Translations under genes and position numbers: made by a program
Notes under the pieces: model-generated
The model's input: the letters and a program-made list of their open reading frames with translations, nothing else
Told to the model about the DNA's origin: nothing
Database searches by the model: none
Source of the DNA: Venturia oleaginea
Taxonomy: Eukaryota; Ascomycota; Dothideomycetes; Venturiales; Venturiaceae
Reading direction: 5' to 3'
Length of the DNA: 64,000 nucleotides
Assembly (NCBI GenBank): GCA_013176395.1
Contig: JABMLP010000007.1
Location: forward strand, 1,612,001-1,676,000
Part shown: in pieces, positions 1 through 14,579 of the stretch
Numbering within the stretch: the stretch's first letter is position 1
Layout of the letters: every line of letters begins with the position of its first letter

Positions 1-1944
1 TGCAGAAAGGAATCTGATTGATCGCCCATCCGCGATAGTGAAAAATGCGAGTAGCGGGGGAAATAGTGGGGGGCCCTGCAAATCTGCAGGGGCAGAAATG
101 GCGCCTCGAAGGGGCTCCCATTATTTTTAGCCCCTATTGGACATACTATGGCGGGGGATCCTAGATCATCTTTCTGACGGCCCAACCCAGGGCACTCCCA
201 AACCACAACGACATGTCCTCAACGAAGCATCGCGGAAATGCAGGCTGTCAGCAACAAGAATACCACCGCTTGTTTAGATTGATTCTCCGTGGAGATTGAT
301 GCCCGCGACGCGGTAAACAAACCGCAAGAGAGTCCACAATGGCTGAATTCCCCGATGTTTTCGGAACGAGGGGAGAGCCGAAATCGCGTTCCTCGATGAA
401 TCTGCACGACGCTCAGCGTGTGTTTCGCACACTGGGAACTGTCAAAAGTGCGAGGGATCCCTTGGCCGTAGCCTACGCGACGTTTCGGAACAGTCCGTCG
501 GCTTCGACGGAGTGCGACATGTCCGCCATAAAACGCGAGGGTTTGTAATGTTTGAGACGTCTTCGGCATCGAGGAGCCATCTGGAAACGCGAGCCCGCGC
601 AACATGAGGGAGAACTGTAGAGTTAAATTGTCTCCGTTTCCTGTGTGGAAGTCGAGACGACTGCTCAAACCTTTTGGAAAGATGCTTTCGTTTCAACCTT
701 CACCGTCTCTTGCGACAATCCCTTCCCCATGGTCAGTCTCGATCTTATCCATCTTGAGATTGCCCTCCCATGGGAAAGTCTAAAGTGCCCTCGACTCGCC
801 ATGACAGACTAGACCTCCAATCAGGACGACTGTCGGCATGTCGCCAGTTCCCGTTGCGAGGTTGGAGGCTCATGCGGCTGCCAGCCTCACCCGTAGAACC
901 AATGTCGCAGGACGAATTTGATCGAGTAGGTGAGAGTGAGGTTAAACGACAGGTTCATCGACGGTAGGAGAGGCATCATGGCCATCTGCGTCTGGCGCTG
1001 TACTTGCACAGTTCGGTAAACGAAGGTCAAGCACAGTCTTAGACGCAGCAGGATGTCGGTCACTCTTTATCCTCGCCGTCCCGTCGCATGGAGAAGCCAT
1101 CCACCGACCAGTCATCCCCCGCAAACGCCAGAGATTGACATGCCAGGTGGTACACTTATGCGGAGAACCAGACGGCCGTTGTACATGTCGCAGATGGGAG
1201 GCTGCCAAGATCGGCGTGTAGTGAACATGTCCGTTGTTAGAATGAGGGAAGCTATTCATCGGCAGAGCTAAGGCATACGGGTGGCATGTTCATAGGCACA
1301 GGAACCGAAGTGAGCAATGACAGGGTGCCATAACCCGCCTAGGACGGGGAAACGGTGACTGGGTAACGCCGACAATGGCTGCTATATCATGATTGACGTG
1401 ACTGAATACAAGTAAAAGGGGAAACGCCCTGTCCATCCTGTGAATCTATTTTGAATCGGTACCATACCCAATCCTCCCGGGAACCCTGGATTCAGGCTTA
1501 TATTAAGATCTCGACCTGCTGTTCATGAATTCGTGAAAGTCTGCTCCTTCGCAACTTGTACTGGATATCAAACCAAAGGAAATTCGTTGGCCAATTAAAC
1601 CGGAGGCCTTCTCGATTACCCCTCCTGGATTCCACCAATGCACACCACCTGCTGACCACAAGGCCGCGTACTCTTCAACGTTGGGAGGAGTATACCCATC
1701 ATTCCATTGCTTTCCACAAACAAATAACAATATTTTCATCGCCGTCCATCGATGATTTGTTACAAGGACCGCTGGATATCAGGATATGCCCCCCGCAGGA
1801 CGACAAGGCTGATAGCTGCGAAAGACGGATGACAATTAAGACATGAGCAAGACGCCCAGAGGAGGAGAAAGAGAGTGGTTTAAGATCAATGGGGTATCAA
1901 GCGCAAGGCCCACTTGGACTGGATTCTTATCAGACAATCTGACT
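1..1944. other. Intergenic; 3' flank of the melanin regulator
   Basis: No gene is recognised here. Open frames of 60-150 codons occur on both strands but overlap one another and show no motif I can name. The 1503-1739 minus-strand frame lies directly after the regulator's stop codon and is more likely part of its 3' untranslated region than a separate gene. Confidence 0.5.
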
Positions 1945-4900
1945 CTAGCCACCACGGGCGAGTCGTTCGAGTTTATTCCGGATGCCATCGGAGAATCGGT
2001 TGGCTACACCCTCATCAATGATTTCGACACAGTGTTGAAGGATAGAGAAGGCATGGTCCAAAGGAATTTGAGATCCGTCCCGTTTGGCCAAGGTCGGAAC
2101 GCCTTCGCGCTTCTGGAGATAGCGCACGATGAGATGATGGTTTGGTGGCAGAGCGTCGACTGCAAATGATGGACCGGGTACAGGGAAGAGTCCGGTAGCG
2201 GGAGAGATGGACTCGGTGTGGGTAAGGCTGTCAGTCCACAGGATGAGAGCGACCCGATAAATGGCACCTGCCCACCAAGGAGGATGGACATTTGGAGGCA
2301 TTGACCGGATCAAACGGAGGACCTGGCCCGCGTGGAATATCGCCTCTTCCACATCGTTGATGCATCGCTTGTGAAACCACATCAGTTGCTGATACGATCC
2401 ATCGAACGCTTCTCTTCTAGCAAGACGTTCCATTTCTGGGAAGTTCGTCACAGCGTTGAGACTTATGAGGTGGAAGACCGTCAAAGCTGATTGCATCATT
2501 GGACACATAGGATTCGTCTTCATGTATCGATCCGCAAGATCGTACCAGCGTTGCAACAGTGACTGTACCTCTTCGAGACGGCAACGAGTTGATGCAGCAG
2601 TCAGAGCCTTCGTCCGCTGGCGTGCTCCCAATGTATCGGAAAAGCAGGAAAGTAGTTGGGAATATTGGGACACAAGTGTTTGCAAGGGGTGGAGGAGGAG
2701 GCGTAGGTGGAACGGTGTCAGCTCGATCCCGTTACTCAGAATCTCATCATCGAGGAAATGTCGGAATAGTTCTCGCAACGACAATGGACGAACGCCAGTG
2801 CCTACAGATGAGTAGCCACCTGACATTTGGTGTACTTGCTCAAACACAGAAGGCCACTCCTGACCACTCTTGGCCTGCCACAGCCGATTCGCATCAGGCA
2901 TGGGAACGCCAAGCTCAGTCACGTTGAAGAGCGGTGCTGTGTCTCGGAAAAGTGAGAGATCCTGGTCAACCATCACCCAGGAATACACAAGCCTGGACAA
3001 ATTAGCAATTGGATTCTCCTGTGATGTAGTTGGTTTCGGCCTACCTGCTCTTGCTTTCTTGAAGTATCCAATCATGCCAAATTCCATCAGGCGAGCCGTA
3101 ATGGTTCGGTGGAGTCATGGCATGGCTCGGTTCAAGAATTCCGGAATGTCTGAGCATGGCAAAGTACATGCCTCGTTGGCCCATGGCGATGTCCATCTGC
3201 CATTTATCCCCGCTCCACGCCGCAGAGGTGGTGAAAAGAAGGGCAGAATGGAGGACAGTCTGATCTGATGCCATGGTGATGTTCTTCTCGATGAGATCGA
3301 AAAGTGAAATCCGACAGGCTTCAGTCAAACCCCCACTCAGCCAGCGAGATTCCAGCGACGGGATGGATGTTGCTCCAACTGCGATCATCATCAACGTCAG
3401 AAGACTGGCGGCCTTGTCATTCGTGGCTGGATTTCGGAGAGGCTCATTTGCATCCAGAACTCCACGTGCAGTCATTGGGAAAAATTGTTCAAAAGAATTG
3501 GAGTATGCGCGTAGGAAATATTGCAAAACATGACTGGGCGGCAAGATGACAAAGTTTGAATCTGTCGAGCACGGCGAAGCGCCTCCTGCCGGAGTGCCCA
3601 AACTGCCATCTCGGTGGATTTCCAAGGCCTTGTGAAGAAACGTCTGAGTGATTGCGAGCAACTTGTCTCTCGACGATTCATGGAGGGGAGCAACTTTGAG
3701 GTTGTCATGTGCAATGTTGGTATCCTCCCAGGCCGGTCTCCAAGAGCTCCACATATCGTGTTTCTTCAAGGTCTTCTCCAGTTTTTCTAGAATCAACCGC
3801 GCTGTTCGAGGGCACGAGCCAGGGGCAAGGGTCGGGGCTGAGCGGAAGCAATTCCACCCATCCTGTGCGGCGATCACAGCTGCCAAATCTCCTCCACCAT
3901 TTTCGCTCACTGACTCATGTCGAGTTTCTGGATAGAACATTGATGCCGAACTGCCGAGTTCTAAATCTGACATTGTTCCCTCCAGTCTGGGTGGTGTTGC
4001 GATTGGAGTGTGAACGTGTGGCAGCGCGTGTGAGAATTCTGGAATCATTGAGAGCATTGTCGGCTCTCCGTGAGAATCGGCGAGTCCATCCATACTCAAT
4101 CCCATTCCGTTGGGTCCCATCATCAGGCCCGATCTCCCAATTGCTTCGTAATGGGCTCCTTGCGAGAAGTGCATTTGCTGTGCCCAGTCCATCAAGTATT
4201 GCGGGCTGGCACCGCTTTCCGAACCATCCTTTCCAGCTCCCTGGAACTCTTCAAATCCAGACATCGGCGTTGTGCTTATGAATCCAGTGTTGCTCATTGT
4301 GCCTGGCGTTGGAAGTGGTGAGAGAATGGTTGGGGCAAGATGCGTTGTATTAGCTCCAGGACTGGTCTCGAAAAAGCTTTGGTTCGAATCTGCGGTAGGC
4401 TTTCGATCTGGACTGGAATGTTGACTCGGTGTCAAGCCTTTCGGGCTGTGAGGGACTTGCGGCGTCTGCTGGCCTGTTGAATTGGCTTGTGGCTGAGGGG
4501 AGTTTCGTGCGGAAGCAGCAGGAGTGGACTCGGCAGTCTTGTCAATTGGAGCTTCTGTCGATGAAGCCTCGCCATTGACTGTTGGAACACGAGTTGCGGA
4601 TTTGGACTGCCGCCGAGTCGGTCTCAGAGTGCATTTGAGGTTTCGGCTGGCACAACGAGAGCATGGGAATTTCTTGTCGCACTTGGTCTTTGTTTTGGCG
4701 CAATTGCTGCAAGCGATTGGTGTTCGGCCGGCTGATTTTGGAATCATAGGATGGGGAGGTAAGCCTTCTTTGTTATTTGCATCTCTGCCATGAACAGTGT
4801 AGTGCCTTGATAACAGATCGCTAACGGGAGTGTCAGTAGATGAGATTCACAATGTCAAGCACCATGGCAGCTTACCGGCGAGCGAACGACATATGACAGG

Positions 4901-5108
4901 TGAAGCATTTGAAAGGTTTGACGTTTGTATGGGTTAAAATGTGTCGTTCTGCCGGCAATTAGCATTCTCAACCCCTCAGCAAGCATCGATATCTCGACTG
5001 ACCAAGATGCTCATCGCGGGTGAACGACTGTCCACAATACCTGTTGATGTTGTTAAAAAAGGCCAGTTTTCTTCGAGAAGCAGGAATGACTTACGTGCAA
5101 AACACCAT
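1945..5108 (-). CDS. CMR1: CMR1-type melanin transcription factor (C2H2 x2 + Zn2Cys6)
   Basis: Predicted nuclear regulator of DHN-melanin genes. Five exons on the minus strand: 5108-5095, 5040-5003, 4948-4876, 4820-3045 and 2992-1945, giving 982 aa; all introns are GT-AG and every junction keeps the frame. Residues 4-24 form C2H2 finger 1 (C4, C7, H20, H24) and residues 32-52 finger 2 (C32, C35, H48, H52), containing CHMSFARRDLL. A fungal Zn2Cys6 cluster follows (C79, C82, C89, C95, C98, C105). A Ser/Thr/Pro-rich linker and a fungal-type transcription-factor middle region with the motif WILQESKSRLVYSWVMVDQD across the last intron complete the protein. Two C2H2 fingers plus one Zn2Cys6 cluster, in this order, is the hallmark of Colletotrichum Cmr1, Magnaporthe Pig1 and Botrytis Smr1, which activate melanin genes. 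The divergent melanin polyketide synthase at 19.9 kb supports that role. Starting at the internal ATG at 4747 would lose both C2H2 fingers. Confidence 0.93.
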
Positions 5109-8100
5109 GACTGCTAGACGATGGAAAATGAGCAATTAGCGATTCAAAGTCGGGGCAATGGAGTCGGTATATCGAATGATGATGGTTTGGGCCTTGGACA
5201 GGGTATGGAGGGTTATGATTGGGAGGCTGAAGGCGGCGGAGCGCGAGGAGTCTTAAGGCTGACGGCTATTCTAAGAGCTCAACGAGGGTCATGGCAAATG
5301 GAGTTGGGACGGGAGTAAGGCGGGAGAAATAGACTCGCAGGCTGAGAGGCTTTGCCAGTGTGCTTGGGGAATTAGGGGTTTTTGTTGACAGGCGTGTCCC
5401 TATCAAAGATTGTAGTCTTCGATGAGGCTAGCAGCAGGGAGAATTAGTTATCAGACACACCAAACATTCGCGTAAATGTCACAAAGCTTTGGAAGCCGCT
5501 TGAGACGGGAGCTCGGTCCTATGCTAGTGGATTGATGGTGATTAGGGAACGATGAGCCCAAGCGACACCACAAATGTGTCCAACGAGGGCGGTGCTCCAC
5601 CTTTCAAAAGATTGGCGCAAAAGGGCAAGTTGCCAGTTAGCGCTGAATGCGGACGAGCTCAGCGTCAGCAACCCAGCTCAGCGATCCGCGGTGTGGTCGA
5701 TCCGGCCTGCAGGCAGTGGGCTTGTCCGCTCCGTTCCAGCCAAGGGGTACGAGTAGAACAGGATGCATGGCCACAGCCTGGCTGGGAGAGGCGTGAATCG
5801 TCAGACAACTGTGAGCAGTCCCAGAGAAGACGAGTCCTGGTCCTGGTCCGTGTGAGCTGTGCGTTGTGCTCTCTCAGCGGAGCCATGAGAGCGTGGCGGC
5901 CGTCTGCACCGCCTGTAGCCCTGGACGTCTGCACCGCAAATCTTCCATGAGCGATTCGAACGTCTGCGACTGCTTGAAACTGTTCCTGTCGACTGCGACA
6001 TGTTGTATTGATGGACTCTCTGACGACAAGACTCAATAAAACTATCGTCAGCCCACCTCGCACCAGCAAATAGCCGCAACCACAATCCGATTCGCACTCG
6101 CCATCTTAGACTCGAGGTCACAAGAGTATCATGTGCACGCTGCTTGCCTATCGTGTTGCAATGCCATTTGGACTTGTGGCTGCCCGTGCATACATGTCGT
6201 TGTTTTGATACACGTAAACTTCATGCTTGGTAACAATTTAGCCTTTCTGGTCCATTTCCCTTTTAGTCTCCCCGGGCCAATTTTCCGCCGGAAGCTTGCT
6301 GACGTGCCATAGCCCTTGTCGCTTCTGCACATCAGCCGTTGGAACTTGAACTTGAACTTCTTTTCATCTTGGCTTGAGAAAGCATTCGTGATGAGGACGG
6401 TGATGCTTATTCTCTACTATACAAATTTGCAACTTTCTTCACAAAGGCAGAGCATTCTCCAGCTTAGCCCATCGTTCTTCATGACAATATGGACCATCAT
6501 TTTGACCCCACGCAAGTGGAAATGCATGTTCATCACAATCCAACGGCTAATAAATCCCATCTGCTGCTGGCTCATTGTAATTCCAAATGCAGTACACCTC
6601 GTCATAGACACCGCCCGCCGGATTGCTATTGGCAGACAAGTTCGCAATTGACGTGTGGAGAAAGGGGATAGGAACCTCCTTTTTCACATCCTTTTCCACA
6701 CAAGGCAAAGGCGAAGAAAATAAAGCAAAATATGACTGGTTTCAGTACTGCCACTACAACTCCCTAACAGCCGGCCCAATCTTCAATAAATCGTCTGTCT
6801 TGTGCTTTTGGCAGTGGCCCACCCTGGACAGGAGTTGTCCGTCTGGACAGTAGGGAGTAGCTGCAGCTTTCCATAATCGATGGAACTGTGGACAAGGAAG
6901 GTTCTACTTTGGGTAGAAGGCGAACGTCCAAGTGCAGATGATTGCACAAAACATGCTTTTGGCAGTTGGCAGTACTTTTCAGGGTTGACTCTGTCCAGCC
7001 GCGTCCATCCTACCTTGTACCTGATATTGTCGAGGAAGCATTCTGGAGCAAAACCCCATCCACCATGCTGAAAAGCTTGATAGCACCGACGAGGCAAGGC
7101 TAAATAAAGATGTCTTGGCTTGATGTAACCGTGCGACTATCGACGGTTCCAGGGGAGACAAAATAGCTGCTGATACCGCGCTCATGGAGGATCCTTGAGA
7201 ATGCTGGTGATTTCGTCTTCTCTGAATATAGGATACTGTCTTTTCGTATCGAGCGCTCGCTCCGCACTTTCTCGCGATTTTCTTTCTCCAAGTCCTTTCC
7301 TCCGGAACTCCGTTGTCCTCCGGAACTCCGTGAGAATATCCCATATCGATAGCCCGAGGAAGAGCCGGTAGATATCGTCGAACATCGGCCGGCTAGGATA
7401 AGGCCTACTCGTACAGTCGGTGAAGAAAAATACGAAGAGTTCGAATAGAGCTCGTGATGCTGAACACAAGGTAGTCCTTCGTACGAGCGACAGGTCCCCG
7501 TGGGTGATGTGATGGCAAACCGGTTACAGTACCGTCGTGGCACACGTGTGCCGTTCCATCAGAAGTGGGAGATGAGGGATCATTGTGAGGCCGTGCGGAT
7601 GGCGGCGGGAAGAGATAGGCGATTCGCTCTTCTCAAAGTTGAGGATCAACTCACCAACATTGATGGTGCGAAGAGTCTGCTTTTGAAGACTTCCGGATCT
7701 CCCACTTTCCGAACCGAATCTCCGTACGGTTACTTCTGTCGAAGCGATCGACGTTCAGAAGGAGCGTAGGCACGGTTATTTGCTTGGACATGGACATGTT
7801 TGGAGAAAAAGAGAAGACAACTGCTTGGATTTGAATGAGATTTCATTGTTCGATACAAGTTCTCCAGATAGACGAACAATTGTATCTGTAACGGTCGGGA
7901 CGATGCCCGCTGGCCTTTCCCCGCATTCTTCATTCATCTTCGTGCCTCTCGCTTGCTCTCTTGCATTGTTTTCGAACATTAAAACAATCTTCACGTATCT
8001 TTCCGCTTTTCTACCCTTCGTCAACCAGTCACCATCAGTGTTCCTAATGCATGCTTGTAGCCGACAAAGTCATCCAATAAACCGTACATGGAGTCTAACC

Positions 8101-11100
8101 ACTTGGATCTCAATGGTCGGAGGGATTGACAGGCCTCATGGATTCCTTCCATCCTTCACTCTCGGCAGACACTCTTTTCGTCGATTCTAAAGAGGATTTG
8201 ATGTTCATCGGATTCCCGCGTTTCGAGCTGTGCACAAGCACTAATCACGACCCGTCAACGGCGAACGGCATATGTGCTGGCAAGGCCACGGCTCAACCAT
8301 CAACAGTCGACAATCTGTGGGGACTTTCGGCGATGCTTGGCATCTTCTTGGCCCCTTGAATTGAGGGGATCTCTTGACGAGCTGAGTGGACGGGAAAACA
8401 GATTTCGGATCCACTTGTTCCTGTCTTCATAATGGGTCGCTGCCAAGTACGTGAAACAAAGTCACGGATTCTTATCGCCAGCATACCACAGTACACGACG
8501 GTAGGTCGCAGATGTACCCTGACAGCGGGAACTAAAGTTTTCCACTTTCATTGTCATGCGTTGCAAGTCGGCAGCATCGATTATGCACATGGCTTGCTCC
8601 CATCTCAATCTTTCAAGTCGGAAACGAATCGCAGTCATTGACAAGACTTGAGGCACCACAAGCAGTGCCGTCAGGGCATCAACATCGAGCAATCTTGTTG
8701 TTCAATTAAATACCCAAAACCGGGCAGAAAACAGTTGACGCATCGACTGTGGCACTCTCGATACTTACCAATCAATTTCCTGAAAGTGAAGGCGAATCGT
8801 AGAGCATAGTGGCTACCAGCGCTCTTGATCGCCGAAATCAGGTCGCCGGAGTGAGCTCTTCGAAACTCGATCTTGATTCGATACGAAATGTTTTGCATAC
8901 TACTATATCACCGCGAAACAATTGCATTTCATTTTCCAGAAGCAGTTTGGATACCATGTCAAGTGGAGGGGCAGATGAGCTAGGATCAACCTTGCCAAAC
9001 CCGCAGCTAACTCTCTGGGGACTTCTATTTTTACACATGGACACTTACGTCTCATTCTTGAATCGAAAACACCTCCAAGTTTCGAAGTCAGTCAACTTCA
9101 CAGATCGTCGAAGCAGTGTGAAATCGTTTTTCGACGAAGGGTTTCGTGTGCCTTCATTACCTCTGTAAGTGTCTGATCCGCAGCTCCGCAATATTCCCAA
9201 CTGGAAAAGTTGGAACAACTGGACCTAAATGCTCGGGTGAGTGATGTCCGTGGATGCAAAGCTAAAGTCGTAGTCCTCCTAGGTACCATGAGCCCGCCTC
9301 GAATCTACCTTTGTCGTCATCACACGAACAGAATGGTACGCGCCTCAACATCTTCCTTGGCTCTGTGATCGACTTCCATTTGCCAGAATTAAAATCTTAC
9401 CTAGATTTCTGGAAGCAACGTGAATGAATGTATTTGCACAACCTCACACGCGTATCCTCCCAATTCCCAGGCCAAAAGTCTCCGAGGCTTCGCAATGCAA
9501 CATTCAAACTTCGGGTCTACCAACAACGCATGGCCATTACACGATGAAGGCATTGCATCTCATACGACTTAATAATGATATTTAAGATGTGATACGACCT
9601 CATGGTGTATATCGACAATATGACTGTAGATAAGCCATGCCGTTGCAGCCATGGTGTAACACTCGCCTAGCTTTTCCAAAATGGTCGATTTTCTTTTCAG
9701 GCATTTTCCATTTCCATTCTAGTCTTATCCTTCCCATTCGGGAATTTTCCGTTCCGCCATCCCGCTGTCATTATAGATTTGGTGTTACGTTGACTATTGA
9801 CCATTGGGACGAGCTAGAAAATCCAATGGAAGATCTGTAAGAGGTTTCGCCATACCGGCTTCATGGATGTTCCTCCGTCTACGATGGAGCACCATGTATG
9901 ATAATCACCGGCAGCCATGCCAATAAGTTAGTTGCCTCCTTCAGCTGAATATCTGCTATTCGTCTAGAAGGAAAGGTTCGACTTGCGCATCATAAAGATT
10001 GGTCTAGAACCGGCTAGTAGATTGTGTCACTCACCAAGTCCACTCTGTGATACTGAAGAAATAGAATTCCTCAATGGGTCGGGATAACGAGAAACAGTCG
10101 CGCCCGAGTATCACTCGCAGACGCCTGGGCGTTGGATTGTCCGACATGTGAGCCCACTTGAATGGTCAGAGGACACCATCCCACGTTCCTGGCGATCCAG
10201 GTGTTGAGGTATACGACAGCGTTGCAACCTATACTTCGCTTCGCCAAGCTCATTTTCCAAGTCTATTAGCTTGTATTTAGATCTTTGCTAGATAGTATTT
10301 CGAGGAATATTGAATATACATGAGACATTGATCCAGCGATCTCTTTAGCCTTGCTATACAGATCAAACTGTCACCAATCCTCCTCGTCTTTTCCTCCTCA
10401 GCCACGAACTGATGAGATCTCGCCATCAGGTGACACAACATCCAGAAAGTCTATCTGAAAGCTGCATGCACTTGATCACCCTTGACATCAGCAAAGCAAG
10501 GACAACTCTCTCACCGACATAGTCAACTGACACTCGTGACAACGCAGAGAATTGTCCTAGTCCAAGGCACGCCCTTGATGACGTGCTATAATTGCAAAGA
10601 CCTAAGTTCCACAGCGATAATTCTCCTCGCGTCGAGACTCGAATTGGACTTGGTCATAAAATTTGTGCGACTTTGGCAGCTGCTGTTGACGACATGGACT
10701 TGTGGCCCGATCCGACGGGAGGACATAGGCCTGTGGTCAGCTTACGATACCTTGTCAGCAGCCTCAGCCTGGTCCCGAATCGTCGGTACCACAGGGTAAA
10801 GGACCAATCATCGTTCGTCCTGAGAGCGAAAAAGTTCTAGCCTGTTTTCTTGGGGAGCGGTGCTTGGTCAGTGGCATTCTGAGCTCGGAGGTAAGGATGT
10901 CCTTGATGGGATTAAGTTCAGAGAGTTCATGGAGAGAAAGAACATGTGCTAGTTTTGTTTCCGGGCTCTCCGAGGTCAAAGAGTGGTGGTTGAGCCTCCC
11001 GACATCACAATTCGCTTAGGCCTCACCCAAGCAACAAGATGACATGCTTGCAAGACGATGATCTGGCATGTCCGAGATCCTATTCTTATCAGTATCAGTA

Positions 11101-14100
11101 TTTCCCATGGCAGTGTGACAAGCTGAAATGACGAATATGAAAACTGTAAGAAACATGACTGCAGAGAACAGTCGGTACAACTAAAGCAGCAATTGCACAA
11201 TTTCACTGCTTCACTGCATGCTTCATGTTACATGATCCGCGGGCATGGCCAGCGGGTCTGCATCATGTATCATGTATCCTCGATGTACACGCACGAAGCG
11301 CAATGGCTATTCCACTACATGCATGTACATCACCACGGCATAGCTGAAGTCGGGACGTTCGGGAGGCACAAGTATCCACGGGGGGAAAAAGATATTCCCT
11401 TGTTTTGTCTCCATGGTTGGATGTTTCGAGCTCAGCGGTGAAGAAGCATGGACTGGCCCTCCCCACTAGCAAATTGCTAGTAGATATTTGCTGGTGCGTG
11501 TAGACTGTTTCCGCCGGAGAAAGAATTAGTAGGCTAATACCTAGGTAGGAAATGTCGTGGACGGATCGACGGCCACTTGAGCCTCCACACCTAGAGACTG
11601 ACTGACATGCAAAGTCCAATATGGGGGATAACTTATTTGGCGAAAACAGCGGGCGCGCCGGATAAAGCACCTTCCTGCACAAACACCCACTCCTTTCGAC
11701 CAATGGTCCTCTTTAGTCCACGAACGAAGCCACGCTATTCAGCCAGCCAGGAGTCTGCGGCCAGAGACGATGAAGCTGTTGCATTATCTCTCCAAGGCTG
11801 GGATGTGGGAGGTGCATGATGAGTAGTATGGATTTTGAGTTTCGATGGCTTGATTCATGAACAGGGCTATTTTTACATTTCCTGAGTCGATGTTTTTGGC
11901 TGGGAGATGTCATCTATTCCCCTTCTAAGGCTGTACAAACCGATACAGGCTGGCCGAGACTCGAGAGATGGTGGTGTTGAACGTGTGCTAGTTGAATTGA
12001 CGCTTATCTGAAAGGCGCACAGCACGTTCAGATTGATCTCGATGCCATGAGTTCGTCAAATTTGCTCTCGAGTCAAGGGGTCTCGCACCCAATAGCATCT
12101 TTGATTCAATTGAGAAGTTGATGCGCTGTTCGTTCAGCGCTCAACATCAAGCTGAACTGACAAATGGTGCAAGATGGTATCGTGAACATCTCAACCCTGT
12201 CTCGGATCCGTGTCGCCAGTGGCATCAACAAGCTTACAAAGAGGATGAAAGAGGCTTTTCGGCAGTTTCCACAATCAAGAATAATTTTTTGCAAGTGCTG
12301 GGAAGTCTCTCCCGTCTCGATCGTTTTCCTAGAGGCGTTTTAGGGCAGAACTGTCATCCTCCTCGCTAAAAGCCCAAGACTCCTCAAATATAAATTATGG
12401 AGACCATGCAATTTCCACAACTTACAGGTGGATCTTGGCTATCGACACCACAAAGTTCTTGCAGCCGTTACTGAGGAGCTTAGGAAGATAGGACTATTGA
12501 TTCGAAGGCAAGTGATTTCCAACCCCGCATCCAAACTGGATTTGCCAAATTTCAAGCAAGGAGCGCTGCACGGTCTCGCATATTCGACGGATTGGGAATT
12601 AAGCTATGACTGGAGATCACTCGGCAATCAAGATTCAGACCAGCTATTGAATCTAACGCTCCGGGAAAGTGGTCCGAGTAGGTATCAGGATCTAATCCCA
12701 AAGGTTGGAACAGTCCATCTTCTATTATAGTTCGTACAGTGTGCTGCCCCGTTACGCGAGGAAGTCTTACCCAGCTCAGCGCTCCGCCGGACTCCATTTC
12801 AGCTCTTCTTGTCGAGCGGAGCACATGCTTTAACTAGAGCTGTGGGTCTTATCAGAGGTGAACGAAAGTGTCGGATATCTCGAGTTCTCAATACGAGTCC
12901 GAGACAGCGATGAAGAGCTACGGGAGTACGCAAGACCTCAGAAAACGCTGACGACCTCCGTCTCTCTTTCTCTCTCATGATTTTCAATCCACCTCGCTAT
13001 CGATGTTGACTAGGGAAGACATTCAATCCTCCGCGGAGCCGTCTTTTAGCTCGTACTAAAACCGGATATCAGAATCATGTAGTCGGTCAACTAGTCAGGA
13101 CTTCCCGTTGACGCAAACAGCAGCTGCAGCTTCACCAGCGCTGATCTGGTTTGGGCTCGAGGCCTCAGCCAGCCTTACCCGCCCTGCAGAAATATTAAAT
13201 GTTGACCAATTTCCGGAATTGGAGTAGCTGCCACAGCGATACAAAATTGCTCTTCAGAATCTCATGGGTACATTCATTGGGATAACTCGTTCTTTTGTTT
13301 CGAGACTAAGTGAAATCACCATTGGGGTAGCTACTGTAGCTATTGTAGAGAGACATAGTACTTCTGACTAGATCCCTTGATTTTAAGCCAACAAACCACA
13401 GAAGCATTTGAATCAAAATCTAGATGGTGATTGGCATGCTCCAAATTTTCAATGGAGTGCGTCTACCCTGCGTCTCTTCATCCCAAGACGTCGACTGCCT
13501 CCTGCCGACACGTCCAAATGCAGAGCACCACAGATAGAACAAACCCTGTTTCCAGCGATAACCAGAGATTGAGGAATCCAGCTCCCTAAAATCAAGCTCG
13601 CACCATCGCTTACCTTCTTCAGCTGCACAAGGCACAATCCTAAATCCCAAGGCTCCGAAGGATATCAACCGTGATCGTCACATGCCTTACACATGCGGGA
13701 ATCCCACCTGATAGGATTGGGGCTGTGCAACATAAGTAAGATATCTTACATACATAGTACGTCCCGCATCATATCAACAACGAACATATGCAGTCCCCAT
13801 ATCAGTGCAGCGTGTATCACCGTCCCCATCCACATCCACGCGACGAACCATGCACTGAGAAGCTGTCAGATACGTGTATGTATACACCCCTCACAATCCC
13901 ACTCGGAAACCCTCTAAACGTGGTTTCCGCGCCTCTCCGCCCCCTGGTATCTTACCGATTTCAGCCTTGTCAGATGAAGTCTCTAGATGCTTCACACCCT
14001 CGTTTGTAAGACAATATTCGTATCCTTCACCGCCGCCGCAGCAGCAGCAGTATCAGAAGATACCCACCTCCCAACTAAAACCCACCAGAATATATTTTCC

Positions 14101-14579
14101 GAATTCAAGGCCAAGCCCAAGGCACCCCACTATCATCCGGTGGTGTTCCGAAGGGCAGGGCCCTGCCCGGCCTGCTAATAAAGACGGGTGACCCGATATG
14201 ATAATGATAGTAAGCGCTGATGTAATCTTCCACATGACCTCGGAATAAACACCCACCACTCTCACACCGACAACGAGACTGAGATTATGATTATGCGATT
14301 GTTGTGAATTGTAATCAGTACCAGCTGAGGAATGATTGTAATGGAGTTATTTCTGTGGCGTGGGGAGTGGTGAAGTGGTGAAATGGTGAATGTTCCGGTC
14401 GGTTGTTGACGAGGTCGGAGGCTCGTTTAGTTTTGTCTACTGGGGTGGGGTGGGAAGCGAGTTAGATGTAATCATGTAATCTTACAAGGTTTGTGATGGT
14501 TGGGTTGTTGTAATAGGGTCGTGATTTTGCGAGGGCATGGCGATATGAATGGACAGGAAATTCATGATTTTATGGTTGT

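Noticed and set aside
219..668. 149-codon minus frame at the left edge
   Set aside because: No recognisable motif and an overlapping antisense frame; not credited.
4375..4400. GGTTCGAATC, resembling a tRNA T-arm
   Set aside because: It lies inside the regulator's coding exon and has no acceptor or anticodon stems around it.
5552..6121. Overlapping frames of 106-134 codons on both strands
   Set aside because: No motif, no splice partners, and equal openness on both strands suggests composition, not coding.
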